The translations under genes and the position numbers were made by a program. From AC-32 sp963728765 (GTDB lineage Bacteria; Actinomycetota; Thermoleophilia; Gaiellales; Gaiellaceae), in assembly GCA_963728765.1 (NCBI GenBank), contig CAVSKX010000002.1, positions 186,001-250,000 on the forward strand: 64,000 nucleotides of DNA, read 5' to 3'. Numbering within the stretch: the stretch's first letter is position 1; every line of letters starts with the position of its first letter. Below are positions 49,269 through 57,825 of this stretch, piece by piece. The notes below the pieces were generated by a model. It had not been told where the DNA came from and did not search any database. It worked only from the letters and a program-made list of their open reading frames with translations.

Positions 49269-50870
49269 ATGACACACGCGCGATTCCCGCTGCTCCTTGC
49301 GGCTGCGGCGCTCATCGGGCTGTTCCTGGCCACGGGCGTGCGCGCGGAGCCGCCGGGCGGCGAGGGCGAGGGCGGCGAGAAGCAGCCCTTCGTCCGGACA
49401 CCGGCACCCGGGGCGCGGCACAACTTCGCCGTCGAGTGCACGGCGACCTCGGGCGGAGCCAACACGAAGCTCGACTGCGACGACCCGTTCCCGAACAACG
49501 AGCCGAACATCGTGGTCGACCGTTCGAACCCGCTCCACATGATCGCGAGCTCGAACGACTACGGCTCGTGCTGCGACCAGTACTACACGTCCTTCGACGG
49601 CGGCGCGAGCTGGTTCACCGGGAACATGTCCACCGAGGACCCGAGACGAACGGGCAGCGACCCGGTGACCGCGATCGACGTCAAGCACGGCGTCGCGCTT
49701 CACGCGTCGCTGAACTACAAGTTCCGCCCGGACGGCGAGGCGTGCGACGGCGACGTCGTGGTCTCGCCCTCGCACGACGGCGGCCTGTCCTGGGAGAAGC
49801 CGGCCAAGGTGGGGTTCGGAAACGGCTGTGACCTCGACAGGCTCCAGGTCTTCAACGACAAGGAGTGGATCGCGACCGACAACAACCCGGCGTCGCCGTT
49901 CTACGGGCGCACATACGTCACGTGGACGGCGTTCGTCGCGCACTCCGGCGAGTACGTCGAGTCGCCGATCATGGAGAGCCACAGCGACGACGGCGGCGAG
50001 CACTGGACGGAGCCGAAGGAGATCTCGGGCTCGAACGGGGGCCTCTGCACGTTCCAGACCGAGGGTTCGGCCGGCCAGTGTGACGAGGACCAGGCCTCGG
50101 TCATCACGACCAGCCCCGACGGGACGGTCTACGTAGCGTTCATGAACAGCCAGAACGAGGCGATCTGGGAGCCGGGCGAGCAGTTCGATGACCAGTACCT
50201 CGTCGTCAGGTCGACGAACGGCGGGCGCACGTGGTCGAGCCCGCGCTTCGTCGCCTCGATGGAAGACGGCTCGCGCGACTACCCGATCAACGCCGACGGG
50301 CGGCAGACGCTCACCGGCTACCAGGTGCGCGTCTGGGGGGCCGGCAACATCGTCGCCAGCCCGACGGTCAACGGAAGGCTGTACCTGGTCTTCTCGGACA
50401 ACCGCAACGGGACGCACGACGTCGACGACCCGGTGACGAACTCGGACGTCTTCATCGTCACCTCGGCGAACCGCGGCGATACCTGGACAGCACCGTCGCG
50501 TGTGGACACGGGCGCCGGCGACCAGTGGTTCCCGTGGGTCGACGTGAATCCCGTCAACGGCAGCGTGGGCGTGCTCTACCACGACCGCGGCGCCTCGAAC
50601 GGCCCGACGTACAACACGGCGCTGGCCGAGGGCCAGCCCGGGTCGTTCGCGAAGGCCATCCTGAGCACGGTCCCGTCGAACCCGGTCATGTCGGAGTTCT
50701 TCCAGGCTGGGATTCCGGGGTGCGAGTTCTGCTCGGTTTTCCACGGCGACTACATCGGGCTCGCGTACGGCAGCGACGGCCACGCGAACGCGACGTGGAC
50801 GGACATGCGCGACCCCTCGCCGTTCACGGCCGGGCTTTTCTCGCAGTTCATCTACTACGCACGCAAGTAG
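49269..50870 (+). CDS. Secreted sialidase-like (BNR/Asp-box) protein
   Basis: 533 residues. Signal peptide FPLLLAAAALIGLFLATGVRA. The body is a six-bladed propeller with Asp-box repeats SFDGGASWFTG, SHDGGLSWEKP, SDDGGEHWTEP and STNGGRTWSSP spaced through residues 110-350. The catalytic Arg/Tyr/Glu of true sialidases cannot be placed with confidence, so a glycan-binding role is equally possible. ATG 49269 with GGGGGA 4 nt upstream. A hairpin terminator follows. Confidence 0.75.
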   Translation: MTHARFPLLLAAAALIGLFLATGVRAEPPGGEGEGGEKQPFVRTPAPGARHNFAVECTATSGGANTKLDCDDPFPNNEPNIVVDRSNPLHMIASSNDYGSCCDQYYTSFDGGASWFTGNMSTEDPRRTGSDPVTAIDVKHGVALHASLNYKFRPDGEACDGDVVVSPSHDGGLSWEKPAKVGFGNGCDLDRLQVFNDKEWIATDNNPASPFYGRTYVTWTAFVAHSGEYVESPIMESHSDDGGEHWTEPKEISGSNGGLCTFQTEGSAGQCDEDQASVITTSPDGTVYVAFMNSQNEAIWEPGEQFDDQYLVVRSTNGGRTWSSPRFVASMEDGSRDYPINADGRQTLTGYQVRVWGAGNIVASPTVNGRLYLVFSDNRNGTHDVDDPVTNSDVFIVTSANRGDTWTAPSRVDTGAGDQWFPWVDVNPVNGSVGVLYHDRGASNGPTYNTALAEGQPGSFAKAILSTVPSNPVMSEFFQAGIPGCEFCSVFHGDYIGLAYGSDGHANATWTDMRDPSPFTAGLFSQFIYYARK

Positions 50871-50883
50871 CAGACGGCACGGT

Positions 50884-50908
50884 GAGGGCCGCCACCCGAG
50901 CGGCCCTC
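50884..50908 (+). terminator. Hairpin terminator of the sialidase-like gene
   Basis: GAGGGCCG / CGGCCCTC, a perfect 8-bp stem with 9-nt loop, 13 nt after the stop. Confidence 0.55.
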
Positions 50909-50938
50909 GCCGAGCTACCAAGGCTTAACCCAAGCTGT

Positions 50939-50962
50939 GACAAGCCCTTGCCCTGGCTTGTC
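50939..50962. promoter_or_regulatory. Inverted repeat upstream of the small secreted protein gene
   Basis: GACAAGCC-CTTGCCCT-GGCTTGTC, perfect 8-bp arms. It lies about 65 bp before the gene at 51029. It could be an operator or an additional terminator. Confidence 0.4.
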
Positions 50963-51028
50963 CCGGGGCTGAAAGGCCTCCCCGTACTGTCGAGAGCAAG
51001 GTTCACGACGACCCAGGGAGGTCACGAG

Positions 51029-51418
51029 ATGAAGCGCATCACCACACTGCTGACGGCCACAGCGCTCCTGCTGACGGTCGGCGTCCCGACGGTGCTCGCC
51101 AAGGGCGGCGAGGGCACGCGGATCGTGCTGAAGTCGGCGAAGGCATTCCCGGCGGCCAAGGGCTCCGCGAAGTTCAAGGCGACCGCCGAGGAGCGCGAGC
51201 TCCAGGTCGAGGTCGAGCACATCCGCCAACTTGCCGGCAAGCGGATCGTCTTCATCGTCGGCGGCAAGAAGATCGCCACGAAGAAGGTCAACCGCTTCGG
51301 CGCTGCCCAGATCAACCGCAACAGCCAGCGTGGCCAGTTCGTGCCGGCCGTTGGCGCGGGCACCAGCGTGCGGGTGAAGACCGCCGCAGGCGCCCTGATC
51401 GTCAAGGGCTCGTTCTAG
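51029..51418 (+). CDS. Small secreted basic protein, unknown function
   Basis: 129 residues. Signal peptide TTLLTATALLLTVGVPTVLA, then a Lys-rich beta-strand domain: KFKATAEERELQVEVEHIRQ, GKRIVFIVGGKKIATKKVNR, and a C-terminal GTSVRVKTAAGALIVKGSF. It looks like a small single beta-sandwich domain. Excellent GGAGGT 6 nt before the ATG. Function unknown. Confidence 0.7.
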   Translation: MKRITTLLTATALLLTVGVPTVLAKGGEGTRIVLKSAKAFPAAKGSAKFKATAEERELQVEVEHIRQLAGKRIVFIVGGKKIATKKVNRFGAAQINRNSQRGQFVPAVGAGTSVRVKTAAGALIVKGSF

Positions 51419-51422
51419 GCGA

Positions 51423-51428
51423 TACCGT
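51423..51428 (+). promoter_or_regulatory. -10 box, leaderless arrangement
   Basis: TACCGT ends 7 nt before ATG 51436. Confidence 0.4.
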
Positions 51429-51435
51429 CCGCGAC

Positions 51436-52311
51436 ATGCCGCTCCACCTCGGCCTGATCCTGCCGAACTACGGCGAGGGCCTCGAGGCGGAGCGGCTCGC
51501 GGCGTGCGCGGTGGCGGCCGAGGAGTCCGGCTTCGATTCCGGCTGGGTGACCGACCACCTGGTCGTGCCGGAGGAGCACGCGGCGATCTACGGCTCGATC
51601 GCCGAGGCGCTCGTCTCGCTCGGCTTCCTCGCCGGCCGGACCAAGCGACTCGGGCTCGGGGTCTCGGCACTGATCGTCCCGGCAAGGGACCCGCTCGTCG
51701 CGCTGAAGCAGCTCACGACGCTCGACGCCCTTTCCGGTGGCCGGGTCGTCACGGCGGTGGCCGCCGGCTGGATGGAAGGCGAGTTCCGGACGCTGGGTGC
51801 GCCCTTCGAGCAGCGAGGCCGGCTCCTCGACGAGTGGCTCGACCTCGCCGCCGCGGCCTTCGAGCAGATGCCCGGCCGCGTCCGCTACGAGGGCGAGCTG
51901 CTCTCGCTCGACGGCTGGCTCGCGCCGCCACTGACGCGCCGGCCGGAGCTGTGGGTCGCCGGCATCTCGCGCGCCACCCTGCGCCGCGCCCGGAAGACGG
52001 GTGTTTGGCACCCTGTGGCGCTCTCGCCCGCCGAGCTGCGCGACCTTGCCGACGGATTCGACGGCCGCATCGTGCTCCGCATCAGCACGCACTTCGCCGC
52101 CGACCCGAAGGCGGGTGAGGACGAGCGCGGACGCCACGCGATCGAGGGGCCGCAGGAATGGATCGCGGAGCGGCTGGCCGAGTACGTCGAGGCCGGCTGC
52201 GACGGCTTCGTCGTCAACCTCGGCCACGAGGCGCCGGATCTCGCGGATCAGGCCCGCCGCTTCGGCGAAGAGGTAGCTCCGCTTCTGCCGCAGGCGCAGC
52301 ACGGCGGTTAA
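51436..52311 (+). CDS. LLM-class F420-dependent oxidoreductase
   Basis: 291 residues of the luciferase-like monooxygenase TIM barrel: LHLGLILPNYGEG, WVTDHLVVPEEHAAIYGSIA, RTKRLGLGVSALIVPARDPL, SGGRVVTAVAAGWMEGEFRT and PELWVAGISRATLRRARKTG. In actinobacteria this subgroup typically uses coenzyme F420, which is family knowledge. Substrate unknown. It overlaps the convergent lipoprotein gene by 4 bp. Confidence 0.85.
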   Translation: MPLHLGLILPNYGEGLEAERLAACAVAAEESGFDSGWVTDHLVVPEEHAAIYGSIAEALVSLGFLAGRTKRLGLGVSALIVPARDPLVALKQLTTLDALSGGRVVTAVAAGWMEGEFRTLGAPFEQRGRLLDEWLDLAAAAFEQMPGRVRYEGELLSLDGWLAPPLTRRPELWVAGISRATLRRARKTGVWHPVALSPAELRDLADGFDGRIVLRISTHFAADPKAGEDERGRHAIEGPQEWIAERLAEYVEAGCDGFVVNLGHEAPDLADQARRFGEEVAPLLPQAQHGG

Positions 52312-52643
52312 GTGCTTCGGTACCTGCTCGCCTCGAAGTCGAGCGTCGCGCTGCACGGCAGGCAGTAGGGCGCAACCTCGTCCCTCTTCTCCAGCAGGCG
52401 TCGCCTGGCCTCCTTGGGGCCGAGCAGATTCGCGTACCTGCGGACCAGCGCGATGTAGTGCCTCGTCGCGTTCGTGAGCTCCGGGCCGAACCCGCTGTTG
52501 AGGTTCTCCATGTTCCCCATCGCGAAGTCCATCCGGTCGAACTTGACCTCCATGTTTCTCTTCGCCGCCGACTCGTTGTCACCGCAGGCGGCGAGGGCCA
52601 GCGCGAACAGGAGGACGCACACGATCAAGGCCCCCGCTCTCAT
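52308..52643 (-). CDS. Small lipoprotein
   Basis: 111 residues. Signal IVCVLLFALALAAC with lipobox ALAAC, then a helical domain NMEVKFDRMDFAMGNMENLN to RRYANLLGPKEARRRLLEKR. A CLPC motif near the C-terminus could bind metal or form a disulphide. No family recognised. Confidence 0.65.
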   Translation of the reverse strand: MRAGALIVCVLLFALALAACGDNESAAKRNMEVKFDRMDFAMGNMENLNSGFGPELTNATRHYIALVRRYANLLGPKEARRRLLEKRDEVAPYCLPCSATLDFEASRYRST

Positions 52644-52820
52644 CCGTGGGTCAATGTAGATGTCCGTTGCGCCGCTGGCAATCAGTCCGCGTGGTCACTC
52701 GATCAGGTGATCTTTGGGGATTGCCCCGGAAGGGGGATTCAGCGAAGCCTCGGGCGCGTCTTGATGAGCCGGCAGCGCCCACTCGGACGCTGCGGAGGAT
52801 TCGCGGCGAAAGGGACGGTG

Positions 52821-53549
52821 ATGCACGGAACTCTGCGGTTTGTCGTTGTGGTCGGAGCAGTTGTTGCGGCCCTGGGAGTATGTGGCGCGGCCGTGGCCAG
52901 CTCGATCGACGAGAGCGCCACGAGCGAGCTCGTGGACAACAGCCACCAGCTCGGCGATCTCCAGAAGAAGCTCGGTGAACTGCAGTCGCGGGGCCAACTC
53001 GCGAAGGCCGGCAAGCTTTCCGCGACCGCGGACTGCGGCTTCGACGAGCCGTCCCCGGTCTTCCTGCCCTGGGGCGACCTCGCCGGGTACTCGCTCATCC
53101 CGCAGGGCGACCTCACCGACACGAGCGATTGGGATCTCAAGAACGTCACCTTCTCGGACGAGCACGACCCGGTCACTGACGGCGCCGGCTCGCTGCTCTT
53201 CCGCAAGGGCGACTCGGAAGCGGTCACGCCGGTGATGTGCGTGAACCTCGACCATCCCACCCTCAGGGTTTTCCTCGCCGACCGCGGCGGGAACGGCAAG
53301 GCGCATCTCGACGTCAACGTGATCTACGAGGGCCTCGACGGAAAGGACCACGATTTCACGCTCGCCCGGCTCAAGGTCGGCCCCACCTGGGAGCCCTCCC
53401 TCGTGATGCCGATCGGCGTCAACTTCCTCTCGGCGGCTTCGGCAAGCGGCTGGACGCCGGTCGCATTCGAGTTCGACGTGCACGGCCTGCAAAAGGGCGA
53501 GACGTTCTCGCTCGGCGGCGTGTACGTCGATCCGTTGCGAAGCAGGTAA
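52821..53549 (+). CDS. Secreted beta-rich protein, unknown function
   Basis: 242 residues. Signal peptide LRFVVVVGAVVAALGVCGAA cleaved near AVASS, then a short helical segment (DLQKKLGELQSRGQLAKA). A beta-sandwich-like domain follows: FLPWGDLAGYSLIPQGDLTD, VTPVMCVNLDHPTLRVFLAD, KVGPTWEPSLVMPIGVNFLS and GWTPVAFEFDVHGLQKGETF. The C-terminal shape recalls carbohydrate-binding jelly rolls. Ribosome-binding AAAGGGA precedes the ATG. It lies 10 bp before the HD-GYP gene and is probably co-transcribed with it. Confidence 0.7.
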   Translation: MHGTLRFVVVVGAVVAALGVCGAAVASSIDESATSELVDNSHQLGDLQKKLGELQSRGQLAKAGKLSATADCGFDEPSPVFLPWGDLAGYSLIPQGDLTDTSDWDLKNVTFSDEHDPVTDGAGSLLFRKGDSEAVTPVMCVNLDHPTLRVFLADRGGNGKAHLDVNVIYEGLDGKDHDFTLARLKVGPTWEPSLVMPIGVNFLSAASASGWTPVAFEFDVHGLQKGETFSLGGVYVDPLRSR

Positions 53550-53559
53550 CGCCGCCGCC

Positions 53560-54939
53560 GTGCCCGAAGCGAGCCCGCAGGCTTTCGACCCGCTGAGCGA
53601 GCAGTTGCTCGCCGAGGCGCGCGAGCGTGAGACTCGGGTCCTCTCCCGCGCCGAGCGGATCACCTACTGGTCGTCGAGCGCCGCATTTGTCGCGGCTGCC
53701 CTCGCGCTGCTCCTGCTTGCCCCCGCCGAGGGGCTGCCCGAGACGTGGGTGGTCGGCCTGCTTGTCCTTTCCTACGCAGTCGCGTCACGGCTCGAGTTCG
53801 AGGTCGGCAGCACCATCGCGATTGCGACCCAGCTGATCGTGGTCGAGATGGTCTTCGTGCTCCCGCCGTCGCAGCTGCCCATCTGGATCGCAGTCGGAGG
53901 CCTGCTCGGGCAACTGCCGGAGTACGCCCTGCGGGTGGTTCCGGTCGAACGCATGCTCGTCGTCGTCGGCAGCTCGTGGTTCGCCTTCGGCCCGGCGCTC
54001 GTGTTCACCATGTTCCCGGCCGACGCGTCGCTCGACAGCCGGACGGTGTCGATCCTCGCCCTCGCGCTGGCGGCCCAGTTCGGGATCGACCTCGTCAGCT
54101 CGACCGTGCGTGAGTGGGCGGCACTCCGCGTCCCCCCACGGCACGTTCTGTCGCAGCTCCCGCTCGCCTTCGCGATCGACCTGACGCTGGCGCCGCTCGG
54201 GCTGCTGGCGGCGCTGGCCGCACTCCATGATCAGAAGGGGCTCCTGCTCCCGCTCCCGCTCCTCTTCATGGTCGGCCTCTCGACGCGAGAGCGGCAGCGG
54301 CGACTCGACCAGGCACTCGAGCTGTCGGGCGCCTACAGGGGAACCGCGTTCCTGCTGGGGGACGTGGTCGAAGCCGAGGACGCGTATACGGGCGCGCACA
54401 GCCGCGACGTGCTCCAGCTCGTTCTGGCGGTGTGCGACGAGCTCGAGGTCGACGCCCGCTCCCGTCTCGACGCCGAGTTTGCGGCCCTGTTGCACGACGT
54501 CGGCAAGCTCAGCATCCCGGCGGAGATCCTCAACAAGCCCGGTCCGCTCAGCCCCGAGGAACGGGCAATCGTGAACACGCACACCATCGCAGGGCAACGC
54601 CTTCTCCAGCGCGTGGGGGGCCGCCTCGCAGAGGTGGGACGCATCGTCCGCTCCTGCCACGAGCACTGGGACGGATCGGGCTATCCCGACCGGCTCGCCG
54701 GCCGGGAGATTCCCATGGTCGCGCGCATCGTCGGCTGTTGCGACGCCTTCAGCGCGATGACGACCGATCGCAGCTACCGGCGCGCCCTCTCGGTCAGGGC
54801 CGCGCTCGAGGAACTCGAGGCCTGCGCGGGGAGCCAGTTCGATCCCGACGTCGTCCGTGTGCTCACCGAGTTGATCCGAAGCAGCAGGGTCGGGCTCGAG
54901 CGCCAGCCTCAGCTCGTGGCGATTCCCGCTTCCGCCTAG
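53560..54939 (+). CDS. Membrane HD-GYP phosphodiesterase
   Basis: 459 residues. An N-terminal membrane sensor of about 6-7 helices (residues 35-235, for example SSAAFVAAALALLLLAPAEG and LVVVGSSWFAFGPALVFTMF) is followed by a linker. The HD-GYP domain at about 265-430 has HSRDVLQLVLAVCDEL, HDVGKLSIP and HEHWDGSGYPD intact. It predicts c-di-GMP hydrolysis controlled by a membrane signal. GTG start. This is the second HD-GYP protein of the window and lacks a GGDEF domain. Confidence 0.88.
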   Translation: MPEASPQAFDPLSEQLLAEARERETRVLSRAERITYWSSSAAFVAAALALLLLAPAEGLPETWVVGLLVLSYAVASRLEFEVGSTIAIATQLIVVEMVFVLPPSQLPIWIAVGGLLGQLPEYALRVVPVERMLVVVGSSWFAFGPALVFTMFPADASLDSRTVSILALALAAQFGIDLVSSTVREWAALRVPPRHVLSQLPLAFAIDLTLAPLGLLAALAALHDQKGLLLPLPLLFMVGLSTRERQRRLDQALELSGAYRGTAFLLGDVVEAEDAYTGAHSRDVLQLVLAVCDELEVDARSRLDAEFAALLHDVGKLSIPAEILNKPGPLSPEERAIVNTHTIAGQRLLQRVGGRLAEVGRIVRSCHEHWDGSGYPDRLAGREIPMVARIVGCCDAFSAMTTDRSYRRALSVRAALEELEACAGSQFDPDVVRVLTELIRSSRVGLERQPQLVAIPASA

Positions 54940-54973
54940 CCAGAGGCGTTGCAAAGGCGGTCCATGCGGCAGA

Positions 54974-55076
54974 GGGAGCGCGGCGTGACTCCCGGGGGGA
55001 AGTTCAGCCGACTCTCTCCAACACGCGCGACTCTCCCTCGACGCGTTGACCCTGCCGCGAGAGCGTCCTCACCGGT
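54974..55076 (-). repeat. 103-bp dispersed repeat, copy B
   Basis: An inverted counterpart of 45381-45483. It lies between the HD-GYP gene and tRNA-Val, as copy A lies among tRNA-Ser genes. The rest of 54940-55157 holds nothing I can name. Confidence 0.7.
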
Positions 55077-55157
55077 CGCTGCTGGCGTCAAACCTCCGTC
55101 CGCCGTGCCCCGTTCAAGGCTTGTCGAGGTCTGACGGCAGGAAGGCCGGACGGGGAG

Positions 55158-55229
55158 TGGGCGTGACTGGGATCGAACCAGTGACCTCCCGCGTGTGAAG
55201 CGGGCGCTCTCCCGCTGAGCTACACGCCC
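55158..55229 (-). tRNA. tRNA-Val(CAC)
   Basis: A 72-nt tRNA. Acceptor GGGCGTG/CACGCCC, D arm AGCTCAGCGGGAGAGC, anticodon CAC in loop TTCACAC, T arm CTGG-TTCGATC-CCAG, discriminator A. CCA is not encoded. Confidence 0.95.
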
Positions 55230-55255
55230 TCGGGGGAACGCAGAATAGCCGCTGG

Positions 55256-55261
55256 TACCAT
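55256..55261 (+). promoter_or_regulatory. -10 box of the SRP RNA
   Basis: TACCAT, ending about 10 nt before the first paired base of the SRP RNA. Confidence 0.45.
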
Positions 55262-55271
55262 CGCCGTCCTC

Positions 55272-55368
55272 GGGCCGGGACCCGCTCGGTGGGAGCTTCC
55301 GAACCGCGTCAGATCCGGGAGGAAGCAGCGCTAAGGAATCCCTCCCAGGCGCGCGGTGCGCCCGGCCC
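55272..55368 (+). ncRNA. ffs: Signal recognition particle RNA (4.5S type)
   Basis: The conserved SRP domain IV core is present: GTCAGATCCGGGAGGAAGCA (from 55309) followed by GCGCT. It is enclosed by a long closing stem GGGCCGGG (55272-55279) / CCCGGCCC (55361-55368). It binds Ffh and guides membrane protein insertion. The position directly upstream of dnaX is a common bacterial arrangement. Ends are set from the outer stem and could be a few bases off. Confidence 0.85.
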
Positions 55369-55377
55369 GGGAATCGT

Positions 55378-55383
55378 TAGAGT
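55378..55383 (+). promoter_or_regulatory. -10 box of dnaX, leaderless arrangement
   Basis: TAGAGT ends 6 nt before GTG 55390, just after the SRP RNA closing stem. Confidence 0.45.
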
Positions 55384-55389
55384 CGCTAC

Positions 55390-56988
55390 GTGGCCGCGCT
55401 CTACCGGAAGTACCGCCCCCAGGACTTCGACGAGGTCGTGGGCCAGGAGGCGGTGACGCGCACGCTGCGGAACGCGATCGCGCACGGGCAGATCCGGCAG
55501 GCGTACCTGTTCGCGGGCCCGCGCGGGACCGGCAAGACCTCGCTCGCGCGCATCCTCGCGAAGGCGCTGAACTGCGAGCAGGGCCCGACGCCGACACCCG
55601 ACAAGACCTGCCACGCGTGCCGCGCGATCGCCGACGGCAGCTCGCTCGACGTGATCGAGATGGACGCGGCCTCGCAGCGCGGGATCGACGACATTCGCGA
55701 GATCCGCGAGCGCGTCGTGCTCCAGCCGGTCGAGGGGCGCTACAAGGTCTACATCCTCGACGAGGCGCACCAGCTCACGGACGCCGCCTTCAACGCGCTG
55801 CTGAAGCTGATCGAGGAGCCGCCCCCGCACCTCGTCTTCGTCTTCTGCACGACCGACCTCGGGAAGATGCTGCCGACCGTCCGGTCGCGCTGCCAGACGT
55901 TCGCGTTCTCGCGGCCGCGGCTACCCGAGCTCGTGCAGGTGCTGCGGCGGGTGGCCGACGGGGAGGGGATCGAGGCCCCGGACGCGGCGCTTTCGCTGAT
56001 CGCCCGGGCGGCGCGCGGCGCGTACCGCGATGCCGTCTCGACGCTTGATCAGCTCGCCGCCGCGACCGAGAGCCAGGTCACGGTGCAGTCGGTGCTGCAG
56101 CTTCTCGGCGCGGTCGAGGAGGAGGCGTTGTTCCGCCTGTGCGACCTGGTGGTCGATCGCGACACGGCCGGCGCGCTCGCGTTCGTCGAGGAGCTCTCGG
56201 AGCAGGGCCAGGACCTCGGGCGCCTCGTGACCGACCTGCTCGAGCACCTGCGCCACCTGCTGCTCGTCCAGCACATGGGCGAGGTTCCCGAGTCGCTGCC
56301 GGTCACGGAGGAGACGCGCGAGCGGCTGCGCGAGCAGGCGAACCAGCTCGGCGAGGCGACGGTGCTGCGGCTCTGCGACCTCCTTGCCGTGGCCGTCGAG
56401 GACATGCGCCAGGGCGGCGACCCGCGCCTGCCGCTCGAGCTCGCGCTCGTCAAGGTGACCCGGCCGGCCGCCGACCTGTCGCGCGAGTCGACCGCGCACC
56501 GCCTCGAGCTGCTGGAGCGAGGCGCCCCCGGCCAGCTGTCGGGGACAGTCCCCGAGCCGCGTCCGAACGAGCCACGTCCGGAGGAGGAGCCGGAGCCGCC
56601 GCCGCCGCTCGAGCCGTCGTCACTCGAGCTCGGACAGCTTCAGGAGGCGTGGCAGCGCACGATCCTGCCGGCCGTCGAGGAGAAGTCGATCCCGACGGCG
56701 TCGGTGCTGCGCGAGGCGCATCCCAAAGACCTCGCCGGCGACACGTTGACAGTCGAGTTCCCGCGCACCGCGTCGTTCCACCGCGAGCTCGCCGAGGAGC
56801 CGAAGAACGCGACCCTCCTCGCCGAGGCGCTCTACGAGGTGACCGGCCGACACCTCGCGCTCGCCTTCGAGGTCGGCGAGAGTGGCGAGGAGGAGCCCGA
56901 GCCCGCCCCCGACGAGCCGGTGAGCGAGGAAGAGATCATCGAGCTGATGAAAGGCACCTTCGACGCCCGCGAGGTGAGCGACGAATGA
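55390..56988 (+). CDS. dnaX: DNA polymerase III subunit gamma/tau
   Basis: 532 residues. Clamp-loader ATPase: YRKYRPQDFDEVVGQEAVTR, Walker A GPRGTGKTS, a zinc-binding Cys cluster (NCEQGPTP..DKTCHACRAI), Walker B ILDEAHQLT, sensor 1 FCTTDLGKMLPTVRSRCQTF, then a helical oligomerisation domain. A Glu/Pro linker and a C-terminal tau-like domain end it. It loads the sliding clamp and couples replisome parts. GTG start. First gene of dnaX-ybaB-CNB-recR. Confidence 0.95.
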   Translation: MAALYRKYRPQDFDEVVGQEAVTRTLRNAIAHGQIRQAYLFAGPRGTGKTSLARILAKALNCEQGPTPTPDKTCHACRAIADGSSLDVIEMDAASQRGIDDIREIRERVVLQPVEGRYKVYILDEAHQLTDAAFNALLKLIEEPPPHLVFVFCTTDLGKMLPTVRSRCQTFAFSRPRLPELVQVLRRVADGEGIEAPDAALSLIARAARGAYRDAVSTLDQLAAATESQVTVQSVLQLLGAVEEEALFRLCDLVVDRDTAGALAFVEELSEQGQDLGRLVTDLLEHLRHLLLVQHMGEVPESLPVTEETRERLREQANQLGEATVLRLCDLLAVAVEDMRQGGDPRLPLELALVKVTRPAADLSRESTAHRLELLERGAPGQLSGTVPEPRPNEPRPEEEPEPPPPLEPSSLELGQLQEAWQRTILPAVEEKSIPTASVLREAHPKDLAGDTLTVEFPRTASFHRELAEEPKNATLLAEALYEVTGRHLALAFEVGESGEEEPEPAPDEPVSEEEIIELMKGTFDAREVSDE

Positions 56989-57067
56989 GCACGCTACGCG
57001 TTTGGCAAGGCCCCAAGCCGTGCCCGAGCGCGACCGTCAGCGAGGCTGCCCAAAGGAGAAAACCACG

Positions 57068-57391
57068 GTGAGCGGGATGGACTTGAACAAGATGATGCAG
57101 CAGGTGCAGGAGATGCAGGCCCAGATGCAACAGGCCCAGGAGGAGCTGAAGAACGAGACGGTCGAGGCCACGGCGGGCGGCGGGATGGTCAAGGTCGTCG
57201 CCACCGGCGGCGGCGAGATCAAGCAGATAACGATCGATCCGAAGGCAATCGACCCGAACGACCCGGAGATGCTCGCCGACATGGTGGTCGCCGCCGTGAA
57301 CGAGGCGCTGCGCTCATCGCAGAGCCTGATGGAGTCGAAGCTCGGACCCGCGCTGGGCGGCCTGCACGGCCTCGGGCTGCCGGGCCTGTGA
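57068..57391 (+). CDS. ybaB: YbaB/EbfC family nucleoid-associated protein
   Basis: 107 residues: an N-terminal helix MMQQVQEMQAQMQQAQEEL, the conserved VKVVATGGGEIKQITIDPKA strand, and a C-terminal helix plus Gly/Leu tail. Members bind DNA as dimers. GTG 57068 is chosen because AAAGGAGAAA lies about 8 nt upstream, though ATG 57077 is also possible. Between dnaX and recR as in most bacteria. Overlaps the next start (GTGA). Confidence 0.9.
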   Translation: MSGMDLNKMMQQVQEMQAQMQQAQEELKNETVEATAGGGMVKVVATGGGEIKQITIDPKAIDPNDPEMLADMVVAAVNEALRSSQSLMESKLGPALGGLHGLGLPGL

Positions 57392-57807
57392 CCGAGACAG
57401 GCGTCGACGCCCTCCGCCGCGTGCCCCTGTTCGTCGGCCTGGCCGACGACGATCTCGCCGCGATCGCCCAGGCTGCGAGCGAGGTCGAGGTACCTCCGGG
57501 CCAGCTGCTCGTGCAGCCCGGCCAGGCCGGAACAGGCATGTTCTTCATCGCCGAGGGGACGGCGGTCGTCGAGACGAAGCGTGACCACGTCGAGCTCGGG
57601 CCCGGCCAGTTCTTCGGCGAGCTGGCGCTGATGAAGCCGGACGCGATCCGCACCGCGCGCGTGCGCGCGAAGACCCCGCTGCGGTGCCTCGCCCTCGACC
57701 GCGCGAGCTTCCGCGGACTCGTCGCGACGCACCCGGAGGTCGCGGCCTCGCTGATCGAGGTCGCCCTGGGCCGCCTGGCCGAGAACGCCGGCGTTGCCGA
57801 CGACTAG
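57388..57807 (+). CDS. Stand-alone cyclic-nucleotide-binding domain protein
   Basis: 139 residues, a single cNMP-binding beta-roll: VPLFVGLADDDLAAIAQAAS, VPPGQLLVQPGQAGTGMFFI, then FFGELALMKPDAIRTARVRA (phosphate-binding cassette with GEL and Arg). C-terminal helices follow, with no DNA-binding domain. It sits in the dnaX-ybaB-recR set, an unusual insertion, coupled to ybaB by a 4-nt overlap. It may sense cAMP or another nucleotide; the partner is unknown. Confidence 0.85.
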   Translation: MTETGVDALRRVPLFVGLADDDLAAIAQAASEVEVPPGQLLVQPGQAGTGMFFIAEGTAVVETKRDHVELGPGQFFGELALMKPDAIRTARVRAKTPLRCLALDRASFRGLVATHPEVAASLIEVALGRLAENAGVADD

Positions 57808-57813
57808 CCTAGG

Positions 57814-57819
57814 CACAAT
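57814..57819 (+). promoter_or_regulatory. -10-like box before recR
   Basis: CACAAT ends 6 nt before GTG 57826. Confidence 0.3.
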
Positions 57820-57825
57820 GGGCCG

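Noticed and set aside
53560..54939. A GGDEF domain in the membrane HD-GYP protein
   Set aside because: The segment between the membrane helices and the HD-GYP domain is too short and lacks a GG[D/E]EF motif.
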